A stretch of 64,000 nt of DNA, from assembly GCF_001020565.1 (NCBI RefSeq), contig NZ_LDAS01000001.1, positions 658,402-722,401 of the forward strand, in the 5' to 3' direction. Made by a program: the position numbers and the translations under genes. This DNA comes from Maribacter thermophilus. Its GTDB lineage: Bacteria; Bacteroidota; Bacteroidia; Flavobacteriales; Flavobacteriaceae. Every line of letters begins with the position of its first letter. The stretch's first letter is position 1. A model generated the notes under the pieces. The model worked only from the letters and a program-made list of their open reading frames with translations. It made no database searches and was not told the origin of the DNA. Below, piece after piece: positions 25,931-37,328 of this stretch.

Positions 25931-26401
25931 ATGAAATATACAAGACTTACAAAAGAACAACTAGAGGAACTTCACCAAGAATTCATAAATTTTTTGGCAA
26001 CACAGTCCATTACAAAAAGTGAATGGGATGATATTAAGGCTAACAAACCGGAAGTAGCGGAAGAAGAGCTGGATATCTTTAGTGATCTGGTTTGGGAGGG
26101 TGTATTGACGAAAGTGAAGTATTTGGAAAATATCTCAAAACAGCAAATGCATTTATTTCATTTGACGGATAAAGAGATGAAGTTGATTGCCGTAAAGGTT
26201 TTAAACCCCGAAATAGATTTGACCACGAAAGTTGGTTTTGATTGGTTTAAAAGAAATTGGCAATCTGATTTTGTGGATTATATGACCGCATCAAAAGCGT
26301 ATACCGAAGATCGTAATCAAGATAAATTTGAATTGATACGACAAGGTGCCGTAATAACAAAAGGAGAATTGTACCAGTGGTTTGATAAAGTGATCGGATA
26401 A
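25931..26401 (+). CDS. DUF6495 family protein
   Basis: A 156-residue cytoplasmic protein; no signal or membrane segment. It fits DUF6495, a small conserved family in Flavobacteriia of unknown function. Features seen: MKYTRLTKEQLEELHQEF start, a central acidic helix, and aromatic motif FDWFKRNW. The ATG at 25931 is chosen because the upstream TTG at 25916 falls inside the rplI terminator. Lies 54 bases before hisS in the same direction. Confidence 0.8.
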   Translation: MKYTRLTKEQLEELHQEFINFLATQSITKSEWDDIKANKPEVAEEELDIFSDLVWEGVLTKVKYLENISKQQMHLFHLTDKEMKLIAVKVLNPEIDLTTKVGFDWFKRNWQSDFVDYMTASKAYTEDRNQDKFELIRQGAVITKGELYQWFDKVIG

Positions 26402-26455
26402 AGCGATATTTGCCCGTCTATTCAATCCTTAATACAGCTTATAAGAAATTTTTTA

Positions 26456-27832
26456 ATGGCACAGAAACCATCTATACCAAAGGGGACCAGAGATTTTACA
26501 CCATCCGAAGTCATAAAACGAAATTACATTTTCGACATTGTAAAAAAGCATTTTCAAATTTTCGGTTTTCAACCTATTGAAACTCCTTCTTTTGAAAACT
26601 CGGATACGCTAATGGGTAAATATGGAGATGAAGGAGATCGCTTGATCTTTAAGATCTTGAACTCTGGAGATTACCTGACCAAAGTAGATGAAGAGCTGTA
26701 TAAGTCTAAAAATAGCGCAAAAATTACCTCAAAGATATCTGAGAAGGCTCTAAGGTACGATTTAACGGTCCCTTTTGCCCGATACGTTGTCATGCATCAA
26801 AATGAGTTGAATTTTCCATTTAAACGGTATCAGATACAGCCGGTATGGAGGGCAGATAGACCTCAAAAAGGAAGATTTAGGGAATTTTATCAATGTGATG
26901 CAGATGTTGTTGGGTCAAATTCGCTTCTTCAAGAAATAGAGTTGATTCAACTTTACGATGCGGTATTTACCGATTTACAATTAAAGGGCGCCACTATAAA
27001 ATTAAACAACCGAAAAATATTGGCCGGTATAGCAGAGGTTATAGGGGCAAAAGATTTACTGGTCGATTTTACCGTAGCTCTTGATAAATTGGACAAAATA
27101 GGGGAAGAAGGGGTCAAAAAGGAAATGCTTTCCAAGGGCATTTCCGAAACGGCCATTGAAAAAGCTTCTCCATTGTTTAACTTAAGTGGCAGTAATGTAG
27201 ACCAGTTACAAATGCTGGGTGATCTATTAAAAGATTCTGAAGAAGGTAGTAAGGGCGTGGATGAATTGTGCTTTATTGTGGAGGCAGTTGCAAGTTTAGG
27301 CCTGCAATCTTCTAACCTTGCCATTGATGTTACATTGGCAAGGGGGCTAAATTACTACACCGGTGCTATTTTTGAAGTGTCGGCTCCAAAGGGTGTTTTC
27401 ATGGGGTCTATTGGTGGTGGAGGAAGATACGATGACCTAACCGGAATTTTTGGGCTGAAAGATGTTAGTGGTGTAGGTATTTCCTTCGGACTGGACCGTA
27501 TTTATTTGGTGTTGGAAGAGCTTTCGCTTTTTCCAGAGGCCATAGATAGGTCTTTGGATGTGTTGTGTCTTAATTTTGGAAATATGGAAGGAATGGCGGC
27601 ACTTAAATTGACTACTGTGCTTAGAAATGCCGGTATAAAGGCCGATTTGTATCCGTCTGCGGCAAAACTGAACAAACAGTTTAAGTACGCCAACAGTAGA
27701 AATGTGCCCTATGTAATTCTCTTGGGTGAACAAGAATTGATAGATGGTTCTTTTGTTGTGAAGAATATGGAGAGTGGAGAGCAAAAGACCTATTCCATAG
27801 ATAATGCACAAGAATTTATAGATACCTTATAA
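26456..27832 (+). CDS. hisS: Histidine-tRNA ligase
   Basis: A 458-residue class II aminoacyl-tRNA synthetase that charges tRNA-His. Motif 1 region (FGFQPIETPSFE), motif 2 (RYQIQPVWRADRPQKGRFREFYQCDADV), the HisRS-specific ARGLNYYTG and motif 3 (GGGRYDDLTGIFG, SFGLDRIYLVLEE). The C-terminal anticodon-binding domain covers about 365-458. Length sits at the long end for bacterial HisRS, as usual in Bacteroidota. Its last six bases overlap the end of the convergent NUDIX gene. Confidence 0.97.
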   Translation: MAQKPSIPKGTRDFTPSEVIKRNYIFDIVKKHFQIFGFQPIETPSFENSDTLMGKYGDEGDRLIFKILNSGDYLTKVDEELYKSKNSAKITSKISEKALRYDLTVPFARYVVMHQNELNFPFKRYQIQPVWRADRPQKGRFREFYQCDADVVGSNSLLQEIELIQLYDAVFTDLQLKGATIKLNNRKILAGIAEVIGAKDLLVDFTVALDKLDKIGEEGVKKEMLSKGISETAIEKASPLFNLSGSNVDQLQMLGDLLKDSEEGSKGVDELCFIVEAVASLGLQSSNLAIDVTLARGLNYYTGAIFEVSAPKGVFMGSIGGGGRYDDLTGIFGLKDVSGVGISFGLDRIYLVLEELSLFPEAIDRSLDVLCLNFGNMEGMAALKLTTVLRNAGIKADLYPSAAKLNKQFKYANSRNVPYVILLGEQELIDGSFVVKNMESGEQKTYSIDNAQEFIDTL

Positions 27833-28378
27833 ACGTTGATCTATGGAGGCCAACACGGTACGGTAGTAATCAAGGTCATGAGGTACATATTTCTGGGAAA
27901 AATCTGCCCGTAAGAGCTCTTCTTTAAATTGCTCAAAGGGAATTAAGGCAAGTTTCTCTACCTCACTTTCTTGTTTTGTAAGTTTGCTTAAAGGTGCTTG
28001 TAAAAGGCATATATAGGTGTGGTGAAATTCGGCATCTATCAATGTTTCGGAGTGTTTTTGTAATGATTTGAAGGTTCCTATTTTTTCTAATTGATGTGCA
28101 GGCAGATCATCTAGTCCTATTTCTTCCGAAATTTCCCGTAATGCCGATGTTTCGATACTTTCACCTGCGCTCACATGTCCGGCTACTGAAACATCCCAAA
28201 GTAGGGGGTAGGTATCTTTGTTCTTTCCTCTTTGTTGTATAAGAATTTCTTTGTGATCCGTATAGAACCAAACGTGAACGGTAGCATGGAACAATCCTTT
28301 ACGGTGAGCTTCTGATTTCATGGCGGTTGTACCTGTTGGTTCTCCGTTCTCCGATAAAATGTCTACAAGTTCGTCCAT
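27827..28378 (-). CDS. NUDIX hydrolase (IDI-like)
   Basis: A 183-residue cytoplasmic hydrolase. The NUDIX box is complete: GHVSAGESIETSALREISEE then IGL (about residues 65-87), with both metal-binding Glu residues. The N-terminal part (DILSENGEPTGTT, KSEAHRKGLFHATVHVWFY) resembles the isopentenyl-diphosphate isomerase-like subgroup, but substrate cannot be assigned. It lies downstream of the M42 peptidase gene, separated by a strong hairpin at 28413-28456. Confidence 0.9.
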   Translation of the reverse strand: MDELVDILSENGEPTGTTAMKSEAHRKGLFHATVHVWFYTDHKEILIQQRGKNKDTYPLLWDVSVAGHVSAGESIETSALREISEEIGLDDLPAHQLEKIGTFKSLQKHSETLIDAEFHHTYICLLQAPLSKLTKQESEVEKLALIPFEQFKEELLRADFSQKYVPHDLDYYRTVLASIDQRL

Positions 28379-28404
28379 GGCAAAGAGATTGTTGAATACG
28401 GGTG

Positions 28405-28456
28405 TTTAAAAAGAGGGCGAAGCCGATAAAATAATTCTTATTTCGACTTCGCCCTC
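28405..28456 (-). terminator. Terminator of the M42 peptidase gene
   Basis: Inverted repeat GAGGGCGAAG (28413-28422) and CTTCGCCCTC (28447-28456); on the minus strand it is followed by TTTTT. It lies between the peptidase stop and the NUDIX start. Confidence 0.7.
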
Positions 28457-28484
28457 ATATCAATTTAGTTTTCCTTTTTGTTAT

Positions 28485-29573
28485 TTAATCAAAATAGCTA
28501 AAAGTTTCGCCTTCTTTTATATTCAACAACGTTTCATAAATTAATCTGATTACATTTTCTACATCGTCTTTATGAACTGTTTCTACCGTCGTATGCATAT
28601 AACGCAATGGCAAAGAGATCAATGCGGAGGCAACACCACCGTTACTATACGCGAAAGCATCCGTATCTGTCCCTGTCATTCTAGAGGCGGCCATACGTTG
28701 AAAAGGAATGTTTTTGGACTCTGCGGTCTCTATAATGCGCTCTCTTAATTTGTTCTGTACTGCAGGTGCGTAAGAAATAACGGGTCCGGCACCTATTTCT
28801 GTATGTCCCTGTGTTTTTTTCTCTATCATAGGGGTCGTAGTGTCATGGCAAACATCGGTAACGATGGCAACATTCGGTTTAATCGTTTGTGTAATCATTT
28901 CGGCGCCCCTTAAGCCAATTTCTTCTTGTACCGAGTTGGTGATATAGAGTCCAAAAGGCAGTTTCTTTTTATTCTCGTGCAGTAATCTTGCCACCTCTGC
29001 AATCATAAATCCACCGGCACGGTTATCTATGGCCCTACACACGAATTTATTATTGTTTAGAACATGGAAGGTGTCTGGGTAGGTGATGACACAACCTACG
29101 TGTACCCCCATTTTTTCGACCTCGTCCTTATCCTTGGCACCTATATCAATAAAAATGTTGTCCAGTTTGGGAGACTCTTCTTTCTCGTTTTTTCTTGTGT
29201 GGATCGCTGGCCACCCAAAAACACCTTTTACGATGCCCTTTTTGGTGTGTATGTTTACCCATTTGCTAGGGGCGATCTGGTGGTCGCTTCCCCCGTTTCT
29301 AATAACGTATAAAAGTCCGTTATCGGTAATATAGTTTACGTACCATGATATCTCATCGGAATGCCCTTCTATAACTACTTTATAGTCGGCATCGGGATTT
29401 ATGACCCCTACAGCTGTGCCATAAGTGTCTGTTATAAAGGTGTCTACGTATGGTTTTAGGTAATCCATCCATAATTTTTGCCCTTCCCATTCATAACCGG
29501 TAGGAGCTGCATTGTTCAGGTATTTTTCAAAAAATGCCAGAGATTCTTTTGTGATGATATCTTTTTTAGCCAT
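28485..29573 (-). CDS. M42 family aminopeptidase
   Basis: A 362-residue metallopeptidase of the tetrahedral (TET) glutamyl or deblocking aminopeptidase family, cytoplasmic, which trims peptides from the N-terminus. Metal and catalytic residues are in order: His in EGHSDE, Asp in RAIDNRAGG, the catalytic Glu pair in QEEIGLRG, Asp in TDVCHD and His in MHTTVE. Start of translation is near a clean promoter, TAAGTTTG. Divergent from the DUF4294 gene. Confidence 0.93.
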   Translation of the reverse strand: MAKKDIITKESLAFFEKYLNNAAPTGYEWEGQKLWMDYLKPYVDTFITDTYGTAVGVINPDADYKVVIEGHSDEISWYVNYITDNGLLYVIRNGGSDHQIAPSKWVNIHTKKGIVKGVFGWPAIHTRKNEKEESPKLDNIFIDIGAKDKDEVEKMGVHVGCVITYPDTFHVLNNNKFVCRAIDNRAGGFMIAEVARLLHENKKKLPFGLYITNSVQEEIGLRGAEMITQTIKPNVAIVTDVCHDTTTPMIEKKTQGHTEIGAGPVISYAPAVQNKLRERIIETAESKNIPFQRMAASRMTGTDTDAFAYSNGGVASALISLPLRYMHTTVETVHKDDVENVIRLIYETLLNIKEGETFSYFD

Positions 29574-29591
29574 GTATGTTTTGTTTAACTA

Positions 29592-29599
29592 CAAACTTA
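29592..29599 (-). promoter_or_regulatory. -7 promoter element of M42 peptidase
   Basis: Minus-strand TAAGTTTG matches TAnnTTTG exactly, 19 bases before the start codon. Confidence 0.5.
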
Positions 29600-29643
29600 G
29601 TAATATTCACCTGTTTTTAATAATATGCTCTGCCAATAATCGT

Positions 29644-29651
29644 TAATTTTG
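29644..29651 (+). promoter_or_regulatory. -7 promoter element of the DUF4294 gene
   Basis: TAATTTTG matches TAnnTTTG exactly, 27 bases before the ATG at 29678. It is divergent from the peptidase promoter. Confidence 0.5.
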
Positions 29652-29677
29652 GCAAGGCTTTTGTTTAAATTTTGAGT

Positions 29678-30388
29678 ATGGGAAAAAATACTTGTTTTCT
29701 GATAATCGTAATTCTTGCCATGTTTAAAACCATGGGGCAAGTAGAGGAGCAGGTTTTAGATTCTGTATCCGAGAAAATGATAATCATAGCAGGAGATTCT
29801 TTGGTGCAAAGTTCAATTGCGCTTGAAGAGGCCTATGTGTTCGGAAAGCTTAAATTTTCTTCTTATGATGAAAAATTAAGGTATTATATTCTTAGAAGAA
29901 AGACACATAAAGTTTACCCATACGCAAAATTGGCGGCTGAGCGATTGGTGGAACTCAATGATAGTTTGGCGAAAATTACAAAAACCAGAAAACGTAAAAA
30001 GTATACCAAAAAGGTACAGAAATATATAGAGGAGGAATTTTCGGAAGAATTAAAAAAGCTCACAAGAACTGAAGGTCAGATATTGGTAAAACTAATTTAT
30101 AGGCAAACGGGATCCACAGCATTTGATCTGGTGAAGGATTTGAGAAATGGATGGAGGGCCTTTTGGTATAATACTACGGCCAAACTTTTTAAAATTAGTA
30201 TAAAGGAAGAGTTTCATCCCGATTTGGTAGAAGAGGATTATTTAATTGAGGATATCCTACAACGGGCTTTTGCGTCCGGAAAATTGGAAAGGCAAGAAAC
30301 GGTTTTAGATTACAATTATGATGAATTGTATAACAAGTGGAGGAAACCTACCAAAAAAAGGGACGTTCACCAACAAAAGAACCAATAA
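29678..30388 (+). CDS. DUF4294 domain exported protein
   Basis: A 236-residue protein with a signal peptide (residues 1-22, GQVEEQ as the mature start). It fits DUF4294, of unknown function: the core is RRKTHKVYPYAKLAAERLVELND (in part) followed by a highly basic stretch (KTRKRKKYTKKVQKY), TRTEGQILVKLIYRQTG and FHPDLVEEDYLIEDI. Start placed at the ATG at 29678; the TTG at 29672 is only two codons upstream. Its stop is directly next to the stop of the convergent DUF6095 gene. Confidence 0.85.
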   Translation: MGKNTCFLIIVILAMFKTMGQVEEQVLDSVSEKMIIIAGDSLVQSSIALEEAYVFGKLKFSSYDEKLRYYILRRKTHKVYPYAKLAAERLVELNDSLAKITKTRKRKKYTKKVQKYIEEEFSEELKKLTRTEGQILVKLIYRQTGSTAFDLVKDLRNGWRAFWYNTTAKLFKISIKEEFHPDLVEEDYLIEDILQRAFASGKLERQETVLDYNYDELYNKWRKPTKKRDVHQQKNQ

Positions 30389-30625
30389 CTAAGATTTAGG
30401 TTTTTTTGTTCCAAAAAGCGAGTCTACGATGGTGGAAATGCCTTTAAATCCCATGTATACGGCGGCAATGGCCAAAATAATACCGATAATCAATACCGGC
30501 CAATAAAATGGGTGGCCTTCATTTTTAAAAGCCTGCCAAATAACAAAAGGGGCCAAAAACATTAAGATCAAGGTGTACCCCAATTTTTTTAATCCTTTCA
30601 ACATCATTTCCTTGTCGGTTCTCAT
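30389..30625 (-). CDS. DUF6095 family small membrane protein
   Basis: A 78-residue protein with two membrane segments (about 14-30 and 41-59) and a short charged tail. It matches the Flavobacteriia family DUF6095 by size and pattern; function unknown. Its ATG overlaps the DUF4249 stop by four bases (ATGA), so it is translated after DUF4249 on the receptor message. Confidence 0.78.
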   Translation of the reverse strand: MRTDKEMMLKGLKKLGYTLILMFLAPFVIWQAFKNEGHPFYWPVLIIGIILAIAAVYMGFKGISTIVDSLFGTKKPKS

Positions 30626-31482
30626 TCTATTGTAATAGTTTGTTTAAATTCTTGAACAACTGCAAAATATCCCAAGGCAAAGCTATTGGTTTGTTCTATA
30701 CTTTGTAACTCATCAATATCCTCTATGCCGGTAATATTGAAAATGTTTCCCCTTACCGTTGCCGCAGGGGTTTGAAAAGGGCCTTGCTCCCCGCTTGATG
30801 ACTGTACGATGACTTGATTCATATAGTTATAAAAAGATTCGTCCGCACCCAATATACTGATATCGATTTCTTGTCCTGGTTTTATACTGTCGCCATAGAA
30901 ATATGAAAATTCAAATTCCTGACCCTGATAAAACTCATCTTCCGATACAAGGTATTCATTGAAATCAAAATCAAAAATGTAGAAATCATCTCGGGTGCCA
31001 TCATCTGTAAAACTAATAATTACCTCGGTTTCGTCACCGGAAAATAAAGATTCGTTTCCTTGTTCCAATTTGTTGATGGGCGATGTTGGAACAAACTCCG
31101 TTTCGGCGTAATATTTCTCTTTGTTATACTCTATTTGGAGCGATAGTTTACCCGTTGTAAAAAAAGAAGTTTCTTTTGTGCCCTCGTAAATGCCCGGGGC
31201 AACTTCAAAAAAGAACAGCACATTTGATTTTGAAGGGTCTTCGGGGGTATAATCTAGATTTTGAATAAAGACGCTCTTTACCGATAATGGTTCGTTATTG
31301 TCAAAAAAGGAGCTGCTTAGGTTTATTCTAATGCGTGCCGTTGTATTTGTTAACGTTGTATCCAGCCTTATAACCGCATCTACCGAAAGTCTGGGAGGTT
31401 CGGTCGGTGTATCTACATCTACCACGTCTTCACATGAGGTCAAAAGGGCTATCGTCCACAGAAAATAGAATATCTTTTTCAT
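30622..31482 (-). CDS. DUF4249 lipoprotein, partner of TonB receptor
   Basis: A 286-residue lipoprotein (signal IFYFLWTIALLTSC, Cys17). DUF4249 proteins are paired with TonB-dependent receptors in Bacteroidota and are thought to work as surface partners in uptake, in a way like SusD but unrelated in sequence. All-beta predicted, with repeated strands and Asp-rich loops (DDGTRDDFYIFDFDFNEY). Starts three bases after the receptor stop, so both are in one transcript. The substrate is unknown. Confidence 0.87.
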   Translation of the reverse strand: MKKIFYFLWTIALLTSCEDVVDVDTPTEPPRLSVDAVIRLDTTLTNTTARIRINLSSSFFDNNEPLSVKSVFIQNLDYTPEDPSKSNVLFFFEVAPGIYEGTKETSFFTTGKLSLQIEYNKEKYYAETEFVPTSPINKLEQGNESLFSGDETEVIISFTDDGTRDDFYIFDFDFNEYLVSEDEFYQGQEFEFSYFYGDSIKPGQEIDISILGADESFYNYMNQVIVQSSSGEQGPFQTPAATVRGNIFNITGIEDIDELQSIEQTNSFALGYFAVVQEFKQTITIE

Positions 31483-31485
31483 ATG

Positions 31486-33876
31486 TTACAACTTAAAGTT
31501 ATAGGTTACCGCCGGTACTATTCCGAAAATAGAGGTTCTCACGGCTTCATTAGCTCCTGTATCGTCATTTCTTCTAAAATTTATGGAGGCGGCATTTTTC
31601 TTATTGTAAACGTTATATAGACTAAATACCCATTCTCCTTTAATTTTTTTGTTCTTGTTTTTTTTGGGTGTCAGCGTTGCGGAAATATCCAATCGGTTAT
31701 ATGCTGGTAAACGCTCCTTGTTTCTTGCCCCATAGTAGGGTACCGTTAAACCTTGAAATTCATATTGTCCTATCGGATAGTTTGTTGGTTGGCCGGTCTG
31801 ATATACAAAATTGGCGTTTAAGTTCCATTTGTCATTTAGATCATAACTTGCGTATATTGAAATATCGTGTGTTTTGTCATAAGGAGTGTTGTACCACTCC
31901 CCAAAATTTATTCCTGTTTCCGTTACATTGCTCAAAGGTAGGCTTCTTCCGGGTGTACGTTGTTCAGACTTTGATAAGGTGTAGGCCAGCCAACCTTGAA
32001 ATTTACCCTCATTTTTGCGCAAAAGTAATTCCAGGCCGTATGCCCTTGCCTCACCATTGAGAATTACTTGTTCAATGGCATTATTCGCAATTAGGTTAGC
32101 TCCGTCAATATAATCTATTCTATTTTGAACACCCTTATAAAAGATTTCGGTTTCCATAGAATAGGTTGCATCCTTAAAGTTTCTAAAATAACCAAGGGCA
32201 TATTGATCTAGTAATTGGGGTTTTATAAAAGGTCCGCTCGGCGTCCAGACATCCAATGGAGTGGGGGAGCTTGTGTTCGAAAGCAAATGCAGGTACTGGG
32301 CCAGCCTTGTGTAACTTGCCTTTATTGAGCTATTATCGTTTAAAGTGTAAGATAAAGATGCCCTGGGTTCAAAGTTGGTATAAGAAGCAAGGCTTTTGCC
32401 TTTTTCAGGGTTTATGACATCTATAGGCGAGGCTTCTTTATATATGAGTAAAATGGGGTCATAGTCTACCGGATTATCATTGGTATATACGTTTAGTTCA
32501 TCTTGACCTAGCCTATTAAAATAACTAAATCGTAGTCCGTAACCTAAACTTAGGTTGCTGGTTAACCGATGTTCAAAATCAACATATGCGGCAAACTCAT
32601 TCGCGTACTTTTGTATAAGTTGCTCTTCTACAATTCCAGAATTTGTGTTGGAGGGCTCAATTTTTCCCGGATTAAATTGGTAGTAAATATTGTTTATGCC
32701 ATAGTTGACCTGAAGTTTGTCGTTTACATAATGTTTTAGATCATATTTAAGATTGAAGTTTTGAATTCCTGAATTCCAATTAAATCCGACAAAATCCAAT
32801 TTTAGGCCGTAATAGTAATCGGAATATATTAAGGAAAGATTGGAAAACAGTTTGTCGGAGAACAGATGGTTCCAACGAAAATTTCCTACGGCATTGCCAT
32901 AGGTGTTTACAAAACTGTCACTTATACCAAACACGTCTCTTCCAAAATAGCCAGAAAGGAAGATATTGTTCTTATCGTTGACCTTATAATTGAATTTTGT
33001 ATTAAGGTCATAGAAATAGGCGGTATTGTCAACATCGAACAAGGGCAAAAATAAGTGTGCATATGAGGCTCTGCCACCTACTAAAAATGCCGCTTTCCCT
33101 TTTTTTATCGGACCTTCGGCCAAAAGCCTACTGGCAACGGCCCCTATTCCTCCGTTTATTTTAAATTCATTGCTATTACCTTCTTTCTGAAAAATATCCA
33201 AAACAGAAGATACCCGGCCTCCGTAGCGTGCGGGAATACCTCCTTTATATAGTTTTATGTCCTTAATGGCATCTGGATTAAAAACAGAAAAGAAACCGAA
33301 TAAATGAGAGGAATTAAAAATGATGGCTTCATCTAACAGAATTAGATTTTGATCTGCCGAACCGCCACGTACATTAAATCCCGAAGCTCCTTCTCCTGCA
33401 TTGGTAACACCGGGCAATAGTAATATAGATTTAATAACATCTGCCTCACCTAGAATTACCGGAATTTTTTTGATGGTCCCGACAGAAAGGGTATTTACGC
33501 TCATCTGTGGTTTTCGTATATCCATTCTTTCAACATTTTCTGTCACGACCACTTCTTGTAGTTGCTCAGCTTCTTCTGAAAGTTTAAAGTCTACTTTTTG
33601 ATCCTGGGTAAGAGAGATGTTCTGAACAATGCTTTTAAAACCTAGATAGCTAACAATTACTTGATACTCGCCTTCGGGTAAGGTTATCGAGTAAAAGCCA
33701 TACTCATTGGTGGTAACACCTGTATTTAACGAAGGGAAGGCTATGGTAACACCGATTAGGGTTTCATTGCTGTTTTCTTCCGTTACCGACCCGCTTAAGG
33801 TATATTTCTGTTGAGAAAATGACAGGGGGCCATTAAAAAGGAATACAAGTAAAAATAGCCAGATAGGCTTCTTCAT
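31486..33876 (-). CDS. TonB-dependent receptor with CarboxypepD_reg-like domain
   Basis: A 796-residue outer-membrane transporter. Signal peptide (cut near residue 21, LSFSQQ), a CarboxypepD_reg-like beta domain (about 25-105), a plug (about 115-235, with VRGGSADQNLILLDEA) and a 22-strand barrel to the end (closing VPAVTYNFKL). There is no N-terminal signalling extension. It opens the three-gene unit receptor-DUF4249-DUF6095. The cargo is not predictable; no glycan, iron or vitamin genes flank it. Confidence 0.93.
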   Translation of the reverse strand: MKKPIWLFLLVFLFNGPLSFSQQKYTLSGSVTEENSNETLIGVTIAFPSLNTGVTTNEYGFYSITLPEGEYQVIVSYLGFKSIVQNISLTQDQKVDFKLSEEAEQLQEVVVTENVERMDIRKPQMSVNTLSVGTIKKIPVILGEADVIKSILLLPGVTNAGEGASGFNVRGGSADQNLILLDEAIIFNSSHLFGFFSVFNPDAIKDIKLYKGGIPARYGGRVSSVLDIFQKEGNSNEFKINGGIGAVASRLLAEGPIKKGKAAFLVGGRASYAHLFLPLFDVDNTAYFYDLNTKFNYKVNDKNNIFLSGYFGRDVFGISDSFVNTYGNAVGNFRWNHLFSDKLFSNLSLIYSDYYYGLKLDFVGFNWNSGIQNFNLKYDLKHYVNDKLQVNYGINNIYYQFNPGKIEPSNTNSGIVEEQLIQKYANEFAAYVDFEHRLTSNLSLGYGLRFSYFNRLGQDELNVYTNDNPVDYDPILLIYKEASPIDVINPEKGKSLASYTNFEPRASLSYTLNDNSSIKASYTRLAQYLHLLSNTSSPTPLDVWTPSGPFIKPQLLDQYALGYFRNFKDATYSMETEIFYKGVQNRIDYIDGANLIANNAIEQVILNGEARAYGLELLLRKNEGKFQGWLAYTLSKSEQRTPGRSLPLSNVTETGINFGEWYNTPYDKTHDISIYASYDLNDKWNLNANFVYQTGQPTNYPIGQYEFQGLTVPYYGARNKERLPAYNRLDISATLTPKKNKNKKIKGEWVFSLYNVYNKKNAASINFRRNDDTGANEAVRTSIFGIVPAVTYNFKL

Positions 33877-33938
33877 TTAGAATTTTTTATTAAAAATAAA
33901 GAGAAATTATGTAAGCGTTCAATTCTAAGCGATTAATA

Positions 33939-33970
33939 AAAAAGACAAGGCCTCTTTTTAGAGGCCTTGT
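33939..33970 (-). terminator. Terminator of icd
   Basis: Perfect stem ACAAGGCCTC (33945-33954) and GAGGCCTTGT (33961-33970), loop TTTTTA; on the minus strand it is followed by CTTTTTT. Confidence 0.85.
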
Positions 33971-33980
33971 TATAAGAGTT

Positions 33981-36242
<2,262 letters not shown>

Positions 36243-36309
36243 TTATCTAGGCTTAAATGCGGGGAGTCTCCTTAATATTTAAGGGTTTTGCAAAGATTTG
36301 TTCAATAGC

Positions 36310-36349
36310 AAAAGCCATATCGATATATAAATATATGGATATGGCTTTT
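36310..36349. terminator. Long hairpin upstream of icd, terminator-like
   Basis: Arms AAAAGCCATATC (36310-36321) and GATATGGCTTTT (36338-36349), an inner ATATAT pair and loop AA, broken by one G-G mismatch. It is followed by T on the plus strand, but no upstream gene on either strand clearly needs it. Confidence 0.5.
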
Positions 36350-36797
36350 TAGAAATAGTTTACAGACATATTGTTTTGATTTTATTCAAAACTGCAACCC
36401 TTGATTGCTTCTGCGTCACTATATCAACGTTTGACCTGTATTTTGGTCTTAATTATAGAACCAAGCACCTACTCTACATGTCTTTTTTGTTGTCTTAACA
36501 AATCAACTTTTCCACTTTTGACGGTAAAAAAATGTTTGTCTATAATAATCTTAAGAGCGACAGCCCTTAATTTTATTACTCACCTTTCCCAATTTTTTCA
36601 GAGAAAATCTTAAGATTGGTTAAACAACAATATAAAGAACGTAAACTTTATAGTGTATAGAAAACAACAAACTTTCCGTTCAGATATTTTCTATTTCACA
36701 CTTAAATATAGTAATTATTTTTAAATAAACACCAATATTATAAACAATTAATAATGAACATGTTATAAACATGTCTTTTTAACAATTGTTCATAAAA

Positions 36798-36825
36798 AAA
36801 CACCGATACGTAAGTATCGGTGTTT
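36798..36825. terminator. Terminator of rplS
   Basis: Perfect 12-bp stem AAACACCGATAC (36798-36809), loop GTAA, GTATCGGTGTTT (36814-36825). On the minus strand it ends in seven Ts. Confidence 0.87.
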
Positions 36826-36847
36826 TAATAATATTATTGAGTTGAAA

Positions 36848-37198
36848 TTATGATCTAATTTCCTTGATTCTAGCTTTTTTACCGGTTAAGCCTCTGAAAT
36901 AGTAAATGCGGGATCTACGTACTTTACCTCTCTTGTTAACCTCTATTTTTTGTAGTGCAGGTAAATTAATAGGGAATATACGCTCAACACCTACGGTTCC
37001 AGACATTTTTCTAATGGTAAACGTCTCAGTGGCACCAGTTCCTCTACGTTGTATAACTACACCTTTGAAAAACTGTGTACGTGTTTTTTCACCTTCCTTA
37101 ATTTCATAATAAACAGTGATAGTATCACCTGCCGAAAATTCAGGAAATTCTTTTTTCTCTACAAATTCGTCTTGAACAAACTTAATTAATGATTCCAT
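36848..37198 (-). CDS. rplS: 50S ribosomal protein L19
   Basis: A 116-residue ribosomal protein at the 30S-50S interface. Motifs: FSAGDTITVYYEIKEGEKTRTQFFKGVVIQRRG (in part), TFTIRKMSGTVGVERIFPINLP, and the C-terminal YYFRGLTGKKARIKEIRS. In many bacteria rplS follows trmD in one operon; here it is downstream of trmD on the same strand but has its own promoter and a leader of about 67 bases, so it is at least partly independent. Confidence 0.98.
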   Translation of the reverse strand: MESLIKFVQDEFVEKKEFPEFSAGDTITVYYEIKEGEKTRTQFFKGVVIQRRGTGATETFTIRKMSGTVGVERIFPINLPALQKIEVNKRGKVRRSRIYYFRGLTGKKARIKEIRS

Positions 37199-37269
37199 TT
37201 TGATTTTAATATAGGAATTAGATTAAAACAACTTTCACGATTCTCGTCAGAGGTTGATTTAACAGGGTG

Positions 37270-37300
37270 CAAAAATAGTTTTAATATTATTACCTGCAAA
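37270..37300 (-). promoter_or_regulatory. Promoter of rplS (both -33 and -7 elements)
   Basis: Minus strand: TTTG (plus 37297-37300), a 19-base spacer, then TATTTTTG (plus 37270-37277). It is an exact fit to the Bacteroidota consensus TTTG-N19-TAnnTTTG and the best promoter I see in the window. The leader of about 67 bases contains a small hairpin ACGA-GAA-TCGT. Confidence 0.7.
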
Positions 37301-37328
37301 TATTTTTCTGTTTTATTTTGATATCACA

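Noticed and set aside
26953-27324. 123-codon minus-strand frame inside hisS
   Set aside because: hisS is intact and strongly conserved there; the frame is a shadow.
36382-36573. Minus-strand protein-like stretch with two stops
   Set aside because: Too short and broken to name; kept only as a hint in the gap finding.
36401-36613. 70-codon plus-strand open frame in the icd-rplS gap
   Set aside because: No family resemblance, many Cys and Leu in odd order, AT-rich context and no promoter; likely chance.
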